DNA of 64,000 nt from Mixta intestinalis (lineage in GTDB: Bacteria; Pseudomonadota; Gammaproteobacteria; Enterobacterales; Enterobacteriaceae), in assembly GCF_009914055.1 (NCBI RefSeq), contig NZ_CP028271.1, positions 2,976,001 to 3,040,000 on the forward strand, given 5' to 3'. Below, piece by piece: positions 9,112 to 18,087 of the stretch. The notes below the pieces were generated by a model. That model searched no databases. It was not told the origin of the DNA and saw nothing but the letters and a program-made list of their open reading frames with translations. Position numbers and translations under genes: made by a program. Position 1 is the stretch's first letter; the number at the start of each line of letters is the position of its first letter.

Positions 9112-10581
9112 ATGAAGAAACTGCTCCCTTTATTAATTGGCCTGAGCCTGGGCGGCTTCAGCGTAGCAAGTCAGGCGGAGAACCTGCTGCAGATTTATCA
9201 ACAGGCCCGATTGACTAACCCCGATCTGCGCAGCTCAGCAGCTGACCGTGACGCGGCATTTGAAAAGATTAACGAAGCACGCAGCCCATTACTGCCTCAG
9301 TTAGGTCTGGGCGCTGATTATACCTATAACAGCGGCTATCGCGACAGTCGTGATACTCACTCGAATACGACCAGTGGCTCGCTGCGCCTGACGCAAACCC
9401 TGTTCGATATGAGCAAATGGCGCGCCCTGACGTTGCAGGAAAAAAACGCCGGTATTCAGGATGTCAGCTATCAGGCATCGCAACAGAATCTGATGCTGAA
9501 CACCGCCACCGCCTATTTTAACGTGCTGCGCGCGATCGATTCGCTCTCCTATATCGAAGCACAGAAACAATCTATCTATCGCCAGCTCGATCAAACCACC
9601 CAGCGCTTCAACGTGGGTCTGGTAGCGATTACCGACGTGCAGAACGCCCGCGCTCAGTATGATAACGTGCTGGCGAATGAAGTCTCAGCGCGTAACGCGC
9701 TTGATAACGCGGTAGAAACGCTGCGTCAGGTCACCGGTAACTACTACCCGACGCTCGCCTCGCTGAACATCGATCGCTTCCGCACCGATAAACCGCAGCC
9801 GGTTAACGCGCTGCTGAAAGAGGCGGAAAGCCGTAACCTCAACCTGCTTTCGGCACGTCTGTCACAGGATTTGGCGCGTGAGCAGATCCGCTCTGAAGAA
9901 TCTGGTCACTTGCCGACGCTCGATTTGAGCGCCTCGACCAATATGTCGAACAACAAATATGGCGGCAGCCGTTCGGTACAGAGCGACAGCATTACCGGTA
10001 ATAACCAGGTTGGCCTGAGCTTTAACCTGCCGCTTTATAACGGTGGCGCGGTATCTTCACGCGTGAAACAGGCACAGTACGCTTTCGTCAGCGCCAGCGA
10101 GCAGCTGGAAAGCGCACATCGCTCCACGGTGCAGACGGTACGGTCCTCTTTCAATAACATTAATGCCTCTATCAGCAGCATTGACGCCTACAAACAGGCG
10201 GTAGTGTCTGCGCAAAGCTCTCTGGATGCGATGGAAGCAGGTTATCAGGTTGGTACGCGTACCATCGTTGATGTGCTGGACGCCACCACTACGCTGTACA
10301 ACGCCAAGCAGCAGCTTTCCGATGCACGCTATGATTACCTGATTAATCAGTTAAATATTAAATCTGCGCTGGGCACGCTGAACGAGCAGGATCTGGCGAC
10401 GCTGAACGCCAGCCTCGGTAAAGAGATCCCGACGTCACCGGACACGGTCGCGCCGGAAAATCCGCAGCAGGATGCAGCAGCCGATCGCGGTACACCGCTG
10501 CAATCCGCCTCGAATCAGAATGCAGAAAGCGCAGCGCCAGCTGCCGCAGCAAGCCAGAGCGGTAACCCGTTCCGCCACTAA
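9112..10581 (+). CDS. tolC: Outer membrane efflux channel TolC
   Basis: Trimeric outer membrane channel-tunnel used by AcrAB-type pumps and type I secretion. The 489-residue precursor starts MKKLLPLLIGLSLGGFSVAS with cleavage after SQA before ENLLQIYQQARL. Two repeated outer-membrane-factor halves follow, ending in a low-complexity Q/A/P-rich tail after residue about 450. Two in-frame ATGs exist six bases apart; the second is used because an AAGGA site lies six bases before it. Divergent from nudF and followed by ygiB-ygiC, as in E. coli. Confidence 0.97.
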   Translation: MKKLLPLLIGLSLGGFSVASQAENLLQIYQQARLTNPDLRSSAADRDAAFEKINEARSPLLPQLGLGADYTYNSGYRDSRDTHSNTTSGSLRLTQTLFDMSKWRALTLQEKNAGIQDVSYQASQQNLMLNTATAYFNVLRAIDSLSYIEAQKQSIYRQLDQTTQRFNVGLVAITDVQNARAQYDNVLANEVSARNALDNAVETLRQVTGNYYPTLASLNIDRFRTDKPQPVNALLKEAESRNLNLLSARLSQDLAREQIRSEESGHLPTLDLSASTNMSNNKYGGSRSVQSDSITGNNQVGLSFNLPLYNGGAVSSRVKQAQYAFVSASEQLESAHRSTVQTVRSSFNNINASISSIDAYKQAVVSAQSSLDAMEAGYQVGTRTIVDVLDATTTLYNAKQQLSDARYDYLINQLNIKSALGTLNEQDLATLNASLGKEIPTSPDTVAPENPQQDAAADRGTPLQSASNQNAESAAPAAAASQSGNPFRH

Positions 10582-10783
10582 ATTGCTGTTATCCGGCGGT
10601 CGCTAAAGCGATATCCAGCGCGACCGCCGCCTCTCATTTTCCTCTCCTCTGATGCTGAAACGTCTCTTGCTCGCATTTGAACGTATAGCTACGTAAAGAT
10701 GCAGGCGCAGCGCCGTCTGTTGCTTCATTTTTAATCCGGTTTCACCTATCCTTTGCGCTACCTTTGGGCAGAGGACTATCCCC

Positions 10784-11443
10784 ATGAAACGGACAAAAAA
10801 TATTAATCGCGACGCCTTCCGTAAGAGCTGGCGCGCCCGTCATCTGACGCCTGTCGCACTGGCTGTTACCGCCGTCTTTATGCTGGCAGGCTGCGAAAAA
10901 ACCGACGAAACGGTATCCCTTTATCAAAATGCTGAAGATTGCAGCAAAGCAAACCCGGATCAGAGCGCCCAGTGCACCACGGCCTATAACAATGCGCTGA
11001 AAGAAGCGGAAAAAACCGCGCCGAAATATGCCACACGCGAAGACTGCGTAGCGGAGTTTGGTGAAGGCCAGTGCCAGCAGGCACCATCTTCAACCGGCGC
11101 GAACGCGGAAGCGCATCAAAGCGGCAGCTTCTGGATGCCGCTGATGGCGGGCTATATGATGGCGCGCATGATGGGCGGCGGCGCTGGTTTTGCACCGCAG
11201 CCACTTTTCAGCTCTAAAAATCCGGCCAGCCCGATGAACGGCAAGTTTGTTGATGCCAGCGGTCGTAGCTACGGCTCCGCCACGCCGGGCCGCACCATGA
11301 CGGTACCGAAAACCGCGCTGGCACCGAAACCGGCTACTACCAGCACGGTAACGCGCGGCGGATTCGGTGAATCTGTCGCTAAACATGCCACCATGCAGCG
11401 CAGCAGTGCCACCGGCACCAGCAACCGCTCGCTGGGAGGCTAA
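10784..11443 (+). CDS. ygiB: DUF1190 family protein YgiB
   Basis: Conserved 219-residue envelope protein of unknown function from the tolC-ygiBC cluster. A basic N-terminus is followed by a hydrophobic stretch ending VFMLAGCEK, a plausible lipobox around residue 37, so it may be a lipoprotein. Four further cysteines occur in pairs (DCSKANPDQSAQC, DCVAEFGEGQC). The middle has the conserved SGSFWMPLMAGYMM region, and the C-terminus is rich in G, S, T and A. It is eight bases from ygiC. Confidence 0.93.
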   Translation: MKRTKNINRDAFRKSWRARHLTPVALAVTAVFMLAGCEKTDETVSLYQNAEDCSKANPDQSAQCTTAYNNALKEAEKTAPKYATREDCVAEFGEGQCQQAPSSTGANAEAHQSGSFWMPLMAGYMMARMMGGGAGFAPQPLFSSKNPASPMNGKFVDASGRSYGSATPGRTMTVPKTALAPKPATTSTVTRGGFGESVAKHATMQRSSATGTSNRSLGG

Positions 11444-11451
11444 CGCGCCAG

Positions 11452-12612
11452 ATGAAACGTATCGCAATTGCTGAACGTCCTGACTGGCGCGCCCGCGCAA
11501 CCGAATTTGGCTTCGGTTTTCATACTATGTATGACGAGCCTTACTGGTGCGAAGACGCGTATTATCAGTTCACCCTGGCGCAGGTGGATTATCTGGAAGA
11601 AACCACCGCTGAGCTGCATCAGATGTGTTTGCAGGTGGTCGACAAAGTCGTTAACAGTGAAGAACTGCTGGCTAAATTCCGTATCCCGAAACATACCTGG
11701 GATTTCGTCCGCACCTCCTGGCAAACCTCGCAGCCTTCGCTTTATTCCCGGCTCGATCTCGCCTGGGGCGGCAGCGGTGATGCCAAGCTGCTGGAGAACA
11801 ATGCCGACACGCCAACCTCACTGTATGAGGCCGCTTTCTTCCAGTGGCTGTGGCTGGAAGATCAGCTTAATGCCGGAAATCTCCCGGCGGGCAGCGATCA
11901 GTTCAACAGTCTGCAAGAGAAGTTAATCGATCGCTTCGCCGTACTGCATCAACAGCATGGCTTCGGCCTGCTGCACTTCGCCTGCTACCGTGACAGCGTG
12001 GAAGATCGTGGTACGGTGCAATATCTACAGGACTGCGCCAGCGAAGCAGGTTTACCCAGCGAATTTCTCTACATCGACGATATCGGGCTGGGTGAAAAAG
12101 GTCAGTTTACCGATCTCAACGATCGGGTGATCAGCAATCTGTTCAAGCTCTATCCCTGGGAATTCATGCTGCGCGAGATGTTCTCTACCAAACTGAACGA
12201 TGCGGGCGTACGCTGGCTGGAGCCAGCCTGGAAGAGCATTATTTCCAACAAGGCGCTGCTGCCAATGCTGTGGCAGATGTTCCCTAATCATCCGAATCTG
12301 TTGCCCGCCTATTTTGCGGAAGATAATGTTCCGGCGATGGATAAATATGTGGTGAAGCCGCTTTTTTCACGCGAAGGCGCAAATATTCGCATCGTTGACG
12401 GCGGTCAGGAGATCGCGCGCGTTGATGGCCCTTATGGTGAAGAAGGCATGATCGTGCAGCAGTTCCATCCCCTGCCGCAGTTTGGCGACAGCTATACGCT
12501 GATCGGTAGCTGGCTAATAGACGATCGGCCAGCCGGTATTGGCCTGCGTGAAGATCGCGCACTGATTACCCAGGATCTCTCCCGTTTCTACCCGCACGCG
12601 TTTATCGAATAG
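11452..12612 (+). CDS. ygiC: ATP-grasp protein YgiC (glutathionylspermidine synthase-like)
   Basis: A 386-residue homologue of the C-terminal amide-ligase domain of glutathionylspermidine synthetase. ATP-grasp signatures are visible: LLENNADTPTSLYEAAFFQW (about 122-141), KPLFSREGANI (about 303-313) and the acidic metal site near EEGMIVQQF. Family enzymes join a peptide to an amine, but YgiC's substrate is not established. It follows ygiB directly and is closed by a strong terminator. Confidence 0.93.
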   Translation: MKRIAIAERPDWRARATEFGFGFHTMYDEPYWCEDAYYQFTLAQVDYLEETTAELHQMCLQVVDKVVNSEELLAKFRIPKHTWDFVRTSWQTSQPSLYSRLDLAWGGSGDAKLLENNADTPTSLYEAAFFQWLWLEDQLNAGNLPAGSDQFNSLQEKLIDRFAVLHQQHGFGLLHFACYRDSVEDRGTVQYLQDCASEAGLPSEFLYIDDIGLGEKGQFTDLNDRVISNLFKLYPWEFMLREMFSTKLNDAGVRWLEPAWKSIISNKALLPMLWQMFPNHPNLLPAYFAEDNVPAMDKYVVKPLFSREGANIRIVDGGQEIARVDGPYGEEGMIVQQFHPLPQFGDSYTLIGSWLIDDRPAGIGLREDRALITQDLSRFYPHAFIE

Positions 12613-12619
12613 CCTTATC

Positions 12620-12643
12620 GGGCAGCCGCTGGCTGCCCTTTTT
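12620..12643 (+). terminator. Rho-independent terminator after ygiC
   Basis: GGGCAGC and GCTGCCC pair around a five-base loop and are followed by five T, directly downstream of the ygiC stop. It probably ends the tolC-ygiBC transcript and may also serve ygiD from the other side. Confidence 0.85.
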
Positions 12644-12650
12644 ATCTCTG

Positions 12651-13436
12651 CTATCCCACCTGAACCGATAACATACTGATCGCCGACATCACGATCCCGT
12701 TTACCGGCACCGTTACCGGCTCATCAGGCTGGCGCGATCCCAGAATATAGAGCAGCGGCAAATAGTGTTCTGGTGTTGGATTAGAGAGCGCCGCGCCTTC
12801 ATGCTCCGTAAAATTCACCAGCGGATGCGCTTCTGCTGCACCCTGCCAGGCCAGATTATCCTGAACGAACTGATTAAAAGAGGCCGCCCAGGGCCAGGCT
12901 TCCGCATCCTCCTGCCAGCGAACCTTACGCAGGTTATGCACCACGTTACCGCTGGCGACCAGCATCACGCCGCGCTCGCGCAGCGCCGCCAGCCGCTGTC
13001 CCACCTGGAAATGCCAGGCGGCACTCTGCGTGCCATCGATGCTGAGCTGCACGACCGGAATATCCGCTTCGGGGTACATTTTGATCAGCACCCCCCAGGC
13101 GCCGTGATCTAACCCCCATGCGTTATCGGGATGTACCGCTACCGGTGCCAGTAGATCGGCAATTTCCTGCGCCAGCGCAGGCGCTCCCGGCGCGGGATAG
13201 TGAGTATCAAACAGCGCCTGCGGAAAACCGCCGAAATCATGGATGGTACGTGGCTTATCCATTGCCGTTACCGCCGTCCCGCGCGTATACCAGTGCGCCG
13301 AGATCGCCACTATCGCTTTTGGCCTCGGCAGCTGTTCTCCCAGCGTGCGCCACGCCTGCGTATAGGGGTTTTCTTCCAGTACATTCATCGGGCTACCGTG
13401 GCCCAGGAACAGAGCTGGCATACGCACGTGTTTCAT
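12651..13436 (-). CDS. ygiD: Extradiol-type dioxygenase YgiD (4,5-DOPA dioxygenase)
   Basis: LigB-superfamily, single-domain extradiol dioxygenase; E. coli YgiD opens the ring of L-DOPA. The 261-residue chain begins MKHVRMPALFLGHGSPMNVL. Likely metal ligands are His13 (GHGSP), His48 (ISAHWY), His115 (LDHGAWG) and His175 (GNVVHNL), in the spacing expected of the family. The physiological substrate is unknown. Convergent with ygiC across a shared terminator, divergent from zupT. Confidence 0.92.
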   Translation of the reverse strand: MKHVRMPALFLGHGSPMNVLEENPYTQAWRTLGEQLPRPKAIVAISAHWYTRGTAVTAMDKPRTIHDFGGFPQALFDTHYPAPGAPALAQEIADLLAPVAVHPDNAWGLDHGAWGVLIKMYPEADIPVVQLSIDGTQSAAWHFQVGQRLAALRERGVMLVASGNVVHNLRKVRWQEDAEAWPWAASFNQFVQDNLAWQGAAEAHPLVNFTEHEGAALSNPTPEHYLPLLYILGSRQPDEPVTVPVNGIVMSAISMLSVQVG

Positions 13437-13631
13437 AACAACCTCAACCTTGCATCATCGATTAGGTAAACCACCTTACGCCCTTTACATAATGGATGCA
13501 GGCGGATAACCATGACCAAGATGTTCAACTTTTTTGAATGGTGATCAGACAAAACTTTACGCTAATCCCCTTCGCTTTTTGCCAGAATTCCCATGGTCTT
13601 AATACGAATAATTCTCATTATAGGTTATGCC

Positions 13632-14399
13632 ATGTCGATTCCTTTATTGCTGACCTTGCTGGCAGGTGCCGCAACTTTTGTCGGTGCGATATTAGGCGTG
13701 CTGGGTCAAAAACCCTCTAACCGAATGCTGGCTTTTGCGCTGGGATTTGCGGCTGGCATCATGCTGTTAATTTCACTGATGGAAATGCTGCCCGCCGCGC
13801 TCAATACGCAAGGCATGTCGCCGCTAATGGGCTACGGCATGTTTCTGCTGGGCCTGCTGGGTTATTTCGCCCTCGATCGCTGTCTGCCTCATCAACATCC
13901 CCAGGATTTGATGGCGGCAAGCCAGAAACCCCGTAGTCTGCGGCGCACGGCTATTCTGTTGACGCTGGGCATTAGCTTGCATAATTTCCCCGAAGGTATC
14001 GCCACCTTTGTTACGGCCAGCAGCGATCTGGAACTGGGGCTGGGCATTGCGCTGGCGGTAGCGATTCATAATATTCCGGAAGGGCTGGCGGTGGCGGGTC
14101 CAATGTATGCCGCGACGGGGTCAAAAGCGCGTGCGCTTTTCTGGGCTTCGGTTTCCGGCATGGCGGAAATATTAGGTGGGCTGCTGGCGTTTATGCTGCT
14201 CGGCCCGGTAATTTCACCGCTGGTTATCGCTGCAATTATGGCGATGGTCGCCGGTATTATGGTGGCGCTCTCTGTTGATGAACTGATGCCGCTGGCGCGA
14301 GATATCGATCCACACAATAACCCCAGCTACGGCGTTTTATGCGGAATGACGGTGATGGGATTTAGCCTGACGCTGCTGGAGTCCAGCGGTATCGGCTGA
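13632..14399 (+). CDS. zupT: Zinc/divalent-metal transporter ZupT (ZIP family)
   Basis: Inner-membrane ZIP importer for zinc, iron, cobalt and manganese. At 255 residues it has about eight transmembrane segments. The metal-binding helices are visible: LHNFPEGIATF (about 117-127) and IHNIPEGLAVAG (about 149-160). The start MSIPLLLTLLAGAATFVGA is chosen by the family N-terminus and an AGGT site; an upstream ATG would add 13 unlike residues. It stands alone between ygiD and the SleB gene. Confidence 0.95.
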   Translation: MSIPLLLTLLAGAATFVGAILGVLGQKPSNRMLAFALGFAAGIMLLISLMEMLPAALNTQGMSPLMGYGMFLLGLLGYFALDRCLPHQHPQDLMAASQKPRSLRRTAILLTLGISLHNFPEGIATFVTASSDLELGLGIALAVAIHNIPEGLAVAGPMYAATGSKARALFWASVSGMAEILGGLLAFMLLGPVISPLVIAAIMAMVAGIMVALSVDELMPLARDIDPHNNPSYGVLCGMTVMGFSLTLLESSGIG

Positions 14400-14542
14400 T
14401 GCTCTTTATCTGAAAGTAATTAGCCACAGGATTATAAATCAAAGAGATAGTTGAGTAGCGGTATTTTTCAGGCGCTGTCTGCTATTCTGGCCGACTGTCG
14501 CTTCGTACACTGTCGCTCTGTTTGGACAATGACGGAAATACT

Positions 14543-14929
14543 ATGCTGGCTCAAGGTGCCCTGCTATGTCTGGCTTTGAATATCTATCATGAAGCACGCG
14601 GAGAACCGCTGAAAGGGCAAATCGCCGTCGCTTCAGTCACAATGAATCGCGCTAACTGGGATATTAATCAAATCTGCCCGGTAGTGTATGCGCCCAGACA
14701 ATTTTCCTGGACGCACCTGACAAAAACCGCCTGGCGCTATCCACCCGGTAGCGATAAAAGCTGGCAGCGGGCACAACAGATAGCTCACCAGATTATTAAC
14801 GGCGAGCTTTCTGATGTGACTAACGGCGCAACCTACTATCACAACCAGACCGTTACGCCCGTCTGGCGCAACGAATTCGCCCGCACCGCCACTATCGGCA
14901 GCCATGTCTTTTATGCCCGAAGAGAGTAG
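14543..14929 (+). CDS. SleB-type cell wall hydrolase
   Basis: A 128-residue single-domain member of the Hydrolase_2 (SleB) family, whose characterised members cleave peptidoglycan glycan strands. NIYHEARGEPLKGQIAVASVT at about residues 12-32 contains the catalytic Glu of the HEARGE motif; NGATYYHNQTVTPVW and GSHVFYAR near the end are also characteristic. There is no classical signal peptide, only a mildly hydrophobic N-terminus, so its route to the wall is unclear. The ATG with GGA upstream is preferred over a TTG seven codons earlier. Confidence 0.85.
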   Translation: MLAQGALLCLALNIYHEARGEPLKGQIAVASVTMNRANWDINQICPVVYAPRQFSWTHLTKTAWRYPPGSDKSWQRAQQIAHQIINGELSDVTNGATYYHNQTVTPVWRNEFARTATIGSHVFYARRE

Positions 14930-15009
14930 CTGCGTTACGGCTTGCGATCCGCTTTCAGGAGCGGTAATAGCGTTCTCCTGCCTTATCTTGCTAAAGCTTC
15001 ACAGACAAA

Positions 15010-15032
15010 AGCCGGGCAGAGCCCGGCTTTTC
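15010..15032. terminator. Bidirectional rho-independent terminator
   Basis: AGCCGGGC and GCCCGGCT flank a three-base loop, with an A-run before and a T-run after, between the convergent SleB-type gene and ribB. It can stop transcription from both sides. Confidence 0.85.
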
Positions 15033-15066
15033 AGTCGCTTTAACAGCGGAGGAGAGGCGTCAGTAA

Positions 15067-15723
15067 TTAGCTGGCCTGGCGGGTTTCATGGCTACGACGC
15101 CATGCAACCAGATCCTCAATGGTTACGACTGGCATATTGTGTTGTTTAGCAAACACAATCGCCTCCGGCGCATGCGCCATCGTACCGTCGTCATTGGTCA
15201 GCTCGCACAGTACGCCAAAAGGTTTGAAACCGGCCAGGGTGACTAAATCGATAGTCGCTTCAGTATGGCCGCCGCGCGTTAACACGCCGCCTTCTCGCGC
15301 ACGTAACGGGAATACGTGGCCGGGGCGGTTCAGGTCGCTGGGTTTAGCATTATCTGCAATAGCAGTGCGAATGGTGGTCAGACGATCTTTTGCAGAAACG
15401 CCGGTTGTTACACCCTGTGCCGCTTCAATCGTAACGGTAAAGCCGGTTCCGAAGGAGCTGGTGTTATTTTCCACCATCATTGGCAGATCCAGCTGCTGGC
15501 GACGAGGCTCGGTGATGCACAGGCAGACGATGCCGCTGCCGTGGCGAATGGTCAAAGCCATTTGTTCGACGGTCATGGTTTCCGCTGCGAAAATCATGTC
15601 ACCTTCGTTTTCACGATCTTCGTCGTCCAGTACCATTACACCGCGGCCTTCACGTAATGCTGCGATGGCCAGTTCTACACGCTGTTCAGGCGTGCCAAAT
15701 TCAGAAAGTAGCGTCTGATTCAT
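15067..15723 (-). CDS. ribB: 3,4-dihydroxy-2-butanone-4-phosphate synthase
   Basis: Riboflavin-pathway enzyme converting ribulose 5-phosphate to the four-carbon unit of lumazine. The 218-residue length is that of the stand-alone enzyme. VLDDEDRENEGDMIFAAE (about 36-53) holds the metal-binding Asp/Glu residues and RPGHVFPLRAREGGVLTRGG (about 150-169) the second active-site part, followed by GHTEATIDL. It is preceded by an FMN riboswitch on the same strand, so expression is expected to fall when FMN is plentiful. Confidence 0.97.
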   Translation of the reverse strand: MNQTLLSEFGTPEQRVELAIAALREGRGVMVLDDEDRENEGDMIFAAETMTVEQMALTIRHGSGIVCLCITEPRRQQLDLPMMVENNTSSFGTGFTVTIEAAQGVTTGVSAKDRLTTIRTAIADNAKPSDLNRPGHVFPLRAREGGVLTRGGHTEATIDLVTLAGFKPFGVLCELTNDDGTMAHAPEAIVFAKQHNMPVVTIEDLVAWRRSHETRQAS

Positions 15724-15823
15724 GGTAAAAAAAGTCCTTATTTATATTGTGGTTACCAGAACCAGGGCGTGCTTGAGGAGTGCATAAAAATAACGCGAGG
15801 CGAGCGAATGCCCGACCAGAACC

Positions 15824-15967
15824 GTTACTCTCTCCCATCCGGACTTTAACCGTCGGCCCCGGAATTACACCGGATCTGCTGACCTTCCAATCGGAGATCG
15901 GAAGCGCTCGCGGGCTTTCAGCTACGCTGATTTACCGCCGGTGGGGAATTTCGCCCCGCCCTGAGAA
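15824..15967 (-). promoter_or_regulatory. FMN riboswitch (RFN element) of ribB
   Basis: Read on the minus strand, the stretch starts with CTCAGGGCGGGGCGAAATTC, continues with CCCCACCGGCGGTAAAT and AGCCCGCGAGCG, and ends with GTCCGGATGGGAGAGAGTAA. These are the conserved blocks of the RFN aptamer in the right order and spacing. It sits about 100 bases upstream of the ribB start, as in other enterobacteria, where FMN binding lowers ribB expression. Confidence 0.95.
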
Positions 15968-16118
15968 TAAGCGAAGTCACTATAACGCCAAAAAACCAGC
16001 TCGGCAACGCCCAATCGCAACATATGCTTACTCAATTTATGCCGCCGCCATTTTAGGTTTATCCTTTTCCAGACAGGCATTACACTTATGTTATCTTTGT
16101 TGCGACCAGGAAACCGCC

Positions 16119-16511
16119 ATGATTGACCCGAAAAAAATTGAACAACTCGCACGTCAGGTGCACGAGGCAATGCCAAGAGGCATTCGTGAGTTTGGCGATG
16201 ACGTGGAGAAAAAGATTCGTCAGGTTTTGCAGGCGCAGCTGACGCGCATGGATCTGGTAAATCGCGAAGAGTTTGATGTGCAGACACAGGTGCTGCTGCG
16301 CACCCGTGAAAAGCTGGCCGCACTGGAGCAACGTCTTGCCGCGCTGGAAAGCCAGGGCGGAAAACCGGTTACGCAGTCGGCCTCGTCTCCGGCAATGGCA
16401 CCCGCCGCGCCGCAAACCGCGAGCGCAACACCACAAACGCCCGCGTCGCCTTCCTCTTATCAAACGCCGCCGCTTTTGAACGATGAAGTTAAAAAGGAAG
16501 ATCCGCAGTAA
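16119..16511 (+). CDS. ubiK: Ubiquinone biosynthesis accessory factor UbiK
   Basis: Small coiled-coil accessory factor (YqiC, BMFP family) that works with UbiJ in the aerobic ubiquinone-synthesis complex. The 130-residue chain starts MIDPKKIEQLARQVHEAMP. A C-terminal coiled coil of heptads (LRTREKLAALEQRLAALES, about 65-83) gives trimerisation in the family. After it comes an unusually long P/A/S/T/Q-rich tail of some 45 residues, longer than in E. coli. A CCAGGAAACC ribosome site precedes the ATG. Divergent from ribB. Confidence 0.92.
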   Translation: MIDPKKIEQLARQVHEAMPRGIREFGDDVEKKIRQVLQAQLTRMDLVNREEFDVQTQVLLRTREKLAALEQRLAALESQGGKPVTQSASSPAMAPAAPQTASATPQTPASPSSYQTPPLLNDEVKKEDPQ

Positions 16512-16581
16512 CGGCGGAGGCGGTAATACCGGCGGGCGAGCGTTAACGCTTTTGCCTGCCGGATAACCTTCCCGCTGAGGT

Positions 16582-18003
16582 TTAAGAACGAATACGCTTG
16601 ATGATATTGGTAGTAGAAATACCGTCTTCAAAGTTCAGCACGCGTACTTCGCCGCCGTTAGCCCACACCTCTTTACTTCCGGCAATATCTTCCGGCTTAT
16701 AGTCCCCACCTTTCACCAGCAGATCCGGCAGAATACCAGCGATCAGCCGCTGCGGCGTATCCTCTTCGAAGGAAACGACCCAGTCGACCGCTTCCAGCGC
16801 ACCCAGCACGATCATTCGGTTTTCCAGCGTATTTACCGGACGACTGTCACCTTTAAGTCGTTTTGTCGAGGCATCGCTGTTAACCGCAACAATTAAACGA
16901 TCGCCCAGCTTACGTGCGTTAGAAAGGTAAGAGACATGCCCGGCGTGCAGGATATCGAACACGCCGTTAGTCATCACCACCTTCTCTCCGCGCTGACGCG
17001 CCAGCGCAACGGCTTCTTTCAGCTGCGCCTCGCTCATAATGCCGAAGCCGCTCTCAGGACGAGCGTGAATTGCATTTTCCAGCTCAACCGGGGAAACGGT
17101 GGAGGTGCCCAGTTTGCCCACGACCACACCTGCGGCAGCATTTGCCAGGAAGCAAGCAGCTTCCAGATCGTCGCCAGCTGCCAGCGAGGCGGCCAGCACG
17201 CCGATGACGGTATCGCCCGCACCGGTCACGTCATAGACCTCCTGCGCCTGAGTAGGCAGATGCAGCGGCGCTTTGCCTGGCTGCAACAGCGTCATGCCGT
17301 TTTCTGAGCGGGTAACCAGCAGCGCCGACAGCTCATAATCAGCAACCAGCTGCATACCACGCTCAACAATCTGCGCCTCGTTCTGACATTTACCTACCAC
17401 GGCCTCAAACTCAGAAAGATTAGGCGTCAGCAGCGTAGCGCCCCGGTAGCGTTCAAAATCGGTTCCTTTGGGATCCACCAGCACCGGCACCTTTGCCGCA
17501 CGCGCCAGCTGTATCATCTGCTGTACGGTTGCCAGCGCCCCTTTCGCATAGTCCGAGAGCACCAGCGCGCCGGTATGCGGCAGCGCAGCGGCGATACGCT
17601 GGTGCAACGGCTCAGGATCGATACCGTCAAAACCCTCTTCAAAATCCAGCCGGATCAGCTGCTGATTACGGGAAAGGATACGCAGCTTGGTAATGGTTGG
17701 ATGGGTCGACAGCGCCACGAAATCACACTTTACGTTGACGTTTTGCAGGCTTAAGCCCAGCGCCCGCGCCGCATCATCGGTTCCCGTCAGGCCAATAAGG
17801 CGTGAAGAGGCACCCAGCGCAGCAATATTCATCGCCACGTTTGCCGCGCCGCCCGGACGTTCTTCAACGTTATCCACTTTCACGACCGGTACCGGCGCTT
17901 CCGGGGAAATACGGCTGGTAGGGCCATACCAGTAGCGATCCAGCATCACATCGCCGACGACCAGCACTTCTGCACGGTTAAATTCGGGCAGTGTCACTTT
18001 CAT
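16582..18003 (-). CDS. hldE: Bifunctional heptose 7-phosphate kinase / heptose 1-phosphate adenyltransferase
   Basis: Makes ADP-heptose for the lipopolysaccharide inner core. The 473-residue chain joins a PfkB-type kinase (about 1-318, with RPGGAANVAMNIAALG and DVTGAGDTVIGVLAA) to a nucleotidyltransferase (about 340-473, with TNGVFDILHAGHVSYLSNAR). The start MKVTLPEFNRAEVLVVGDVML is chosen by family match; an in-frame upstream ATG would add 16 unlike residues. Third gene of ygiF-glnE-hldE on this strand, 85 bases after glnE. Confidence 0.97.
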   Translation of the reverse strand: MKVTLPEFNRAEVLVVGDVMLDRYWYGPTSRISPEAPVPVVKVDNVEERPGGAANVAMNIAALGASSRLIGLTGTDDAARALGLSLQNVNVKCDFVALSTHPTITKLRILSRNQQLIRLDFEEGFDGIDPEPLHQRIAAALPHTGALVLSDYAKGALATVQQMIQLARAAKVPVLVDPKGTDFERYRGATLLTPNLSEFEAVVGKCQNEAQIVERGMQLVADYELSALLVTRSENGMTLLQPGKAPLHLPTQAQEVYDVTGAGDTVIGVLAASLAAGDDLEAACFLANAAAGVVVGKLGTSTVSPVELENAIHARPESGFGIMSEAQLKEAVALARQRGEKVVMTNGVFDILHAGHVSYLSNARKLGDRLIVAVNSDASTKRLKGDSRPVNTLENRMIVLGALEAVDWVVSFEEDTPQRLIAGILPDLLVKGGDYKPEDIAGSKEVWANGGEVRVLNFEDGISTTNIIKRIRS

Positions 18004-18087
18004 TACAGAGACTCCAGACTGCAGTAAAAATATTGCGCGCGATAATAACATAGCTGCGTCAAAACGCGGCGGCGCGCATCAGGTTCC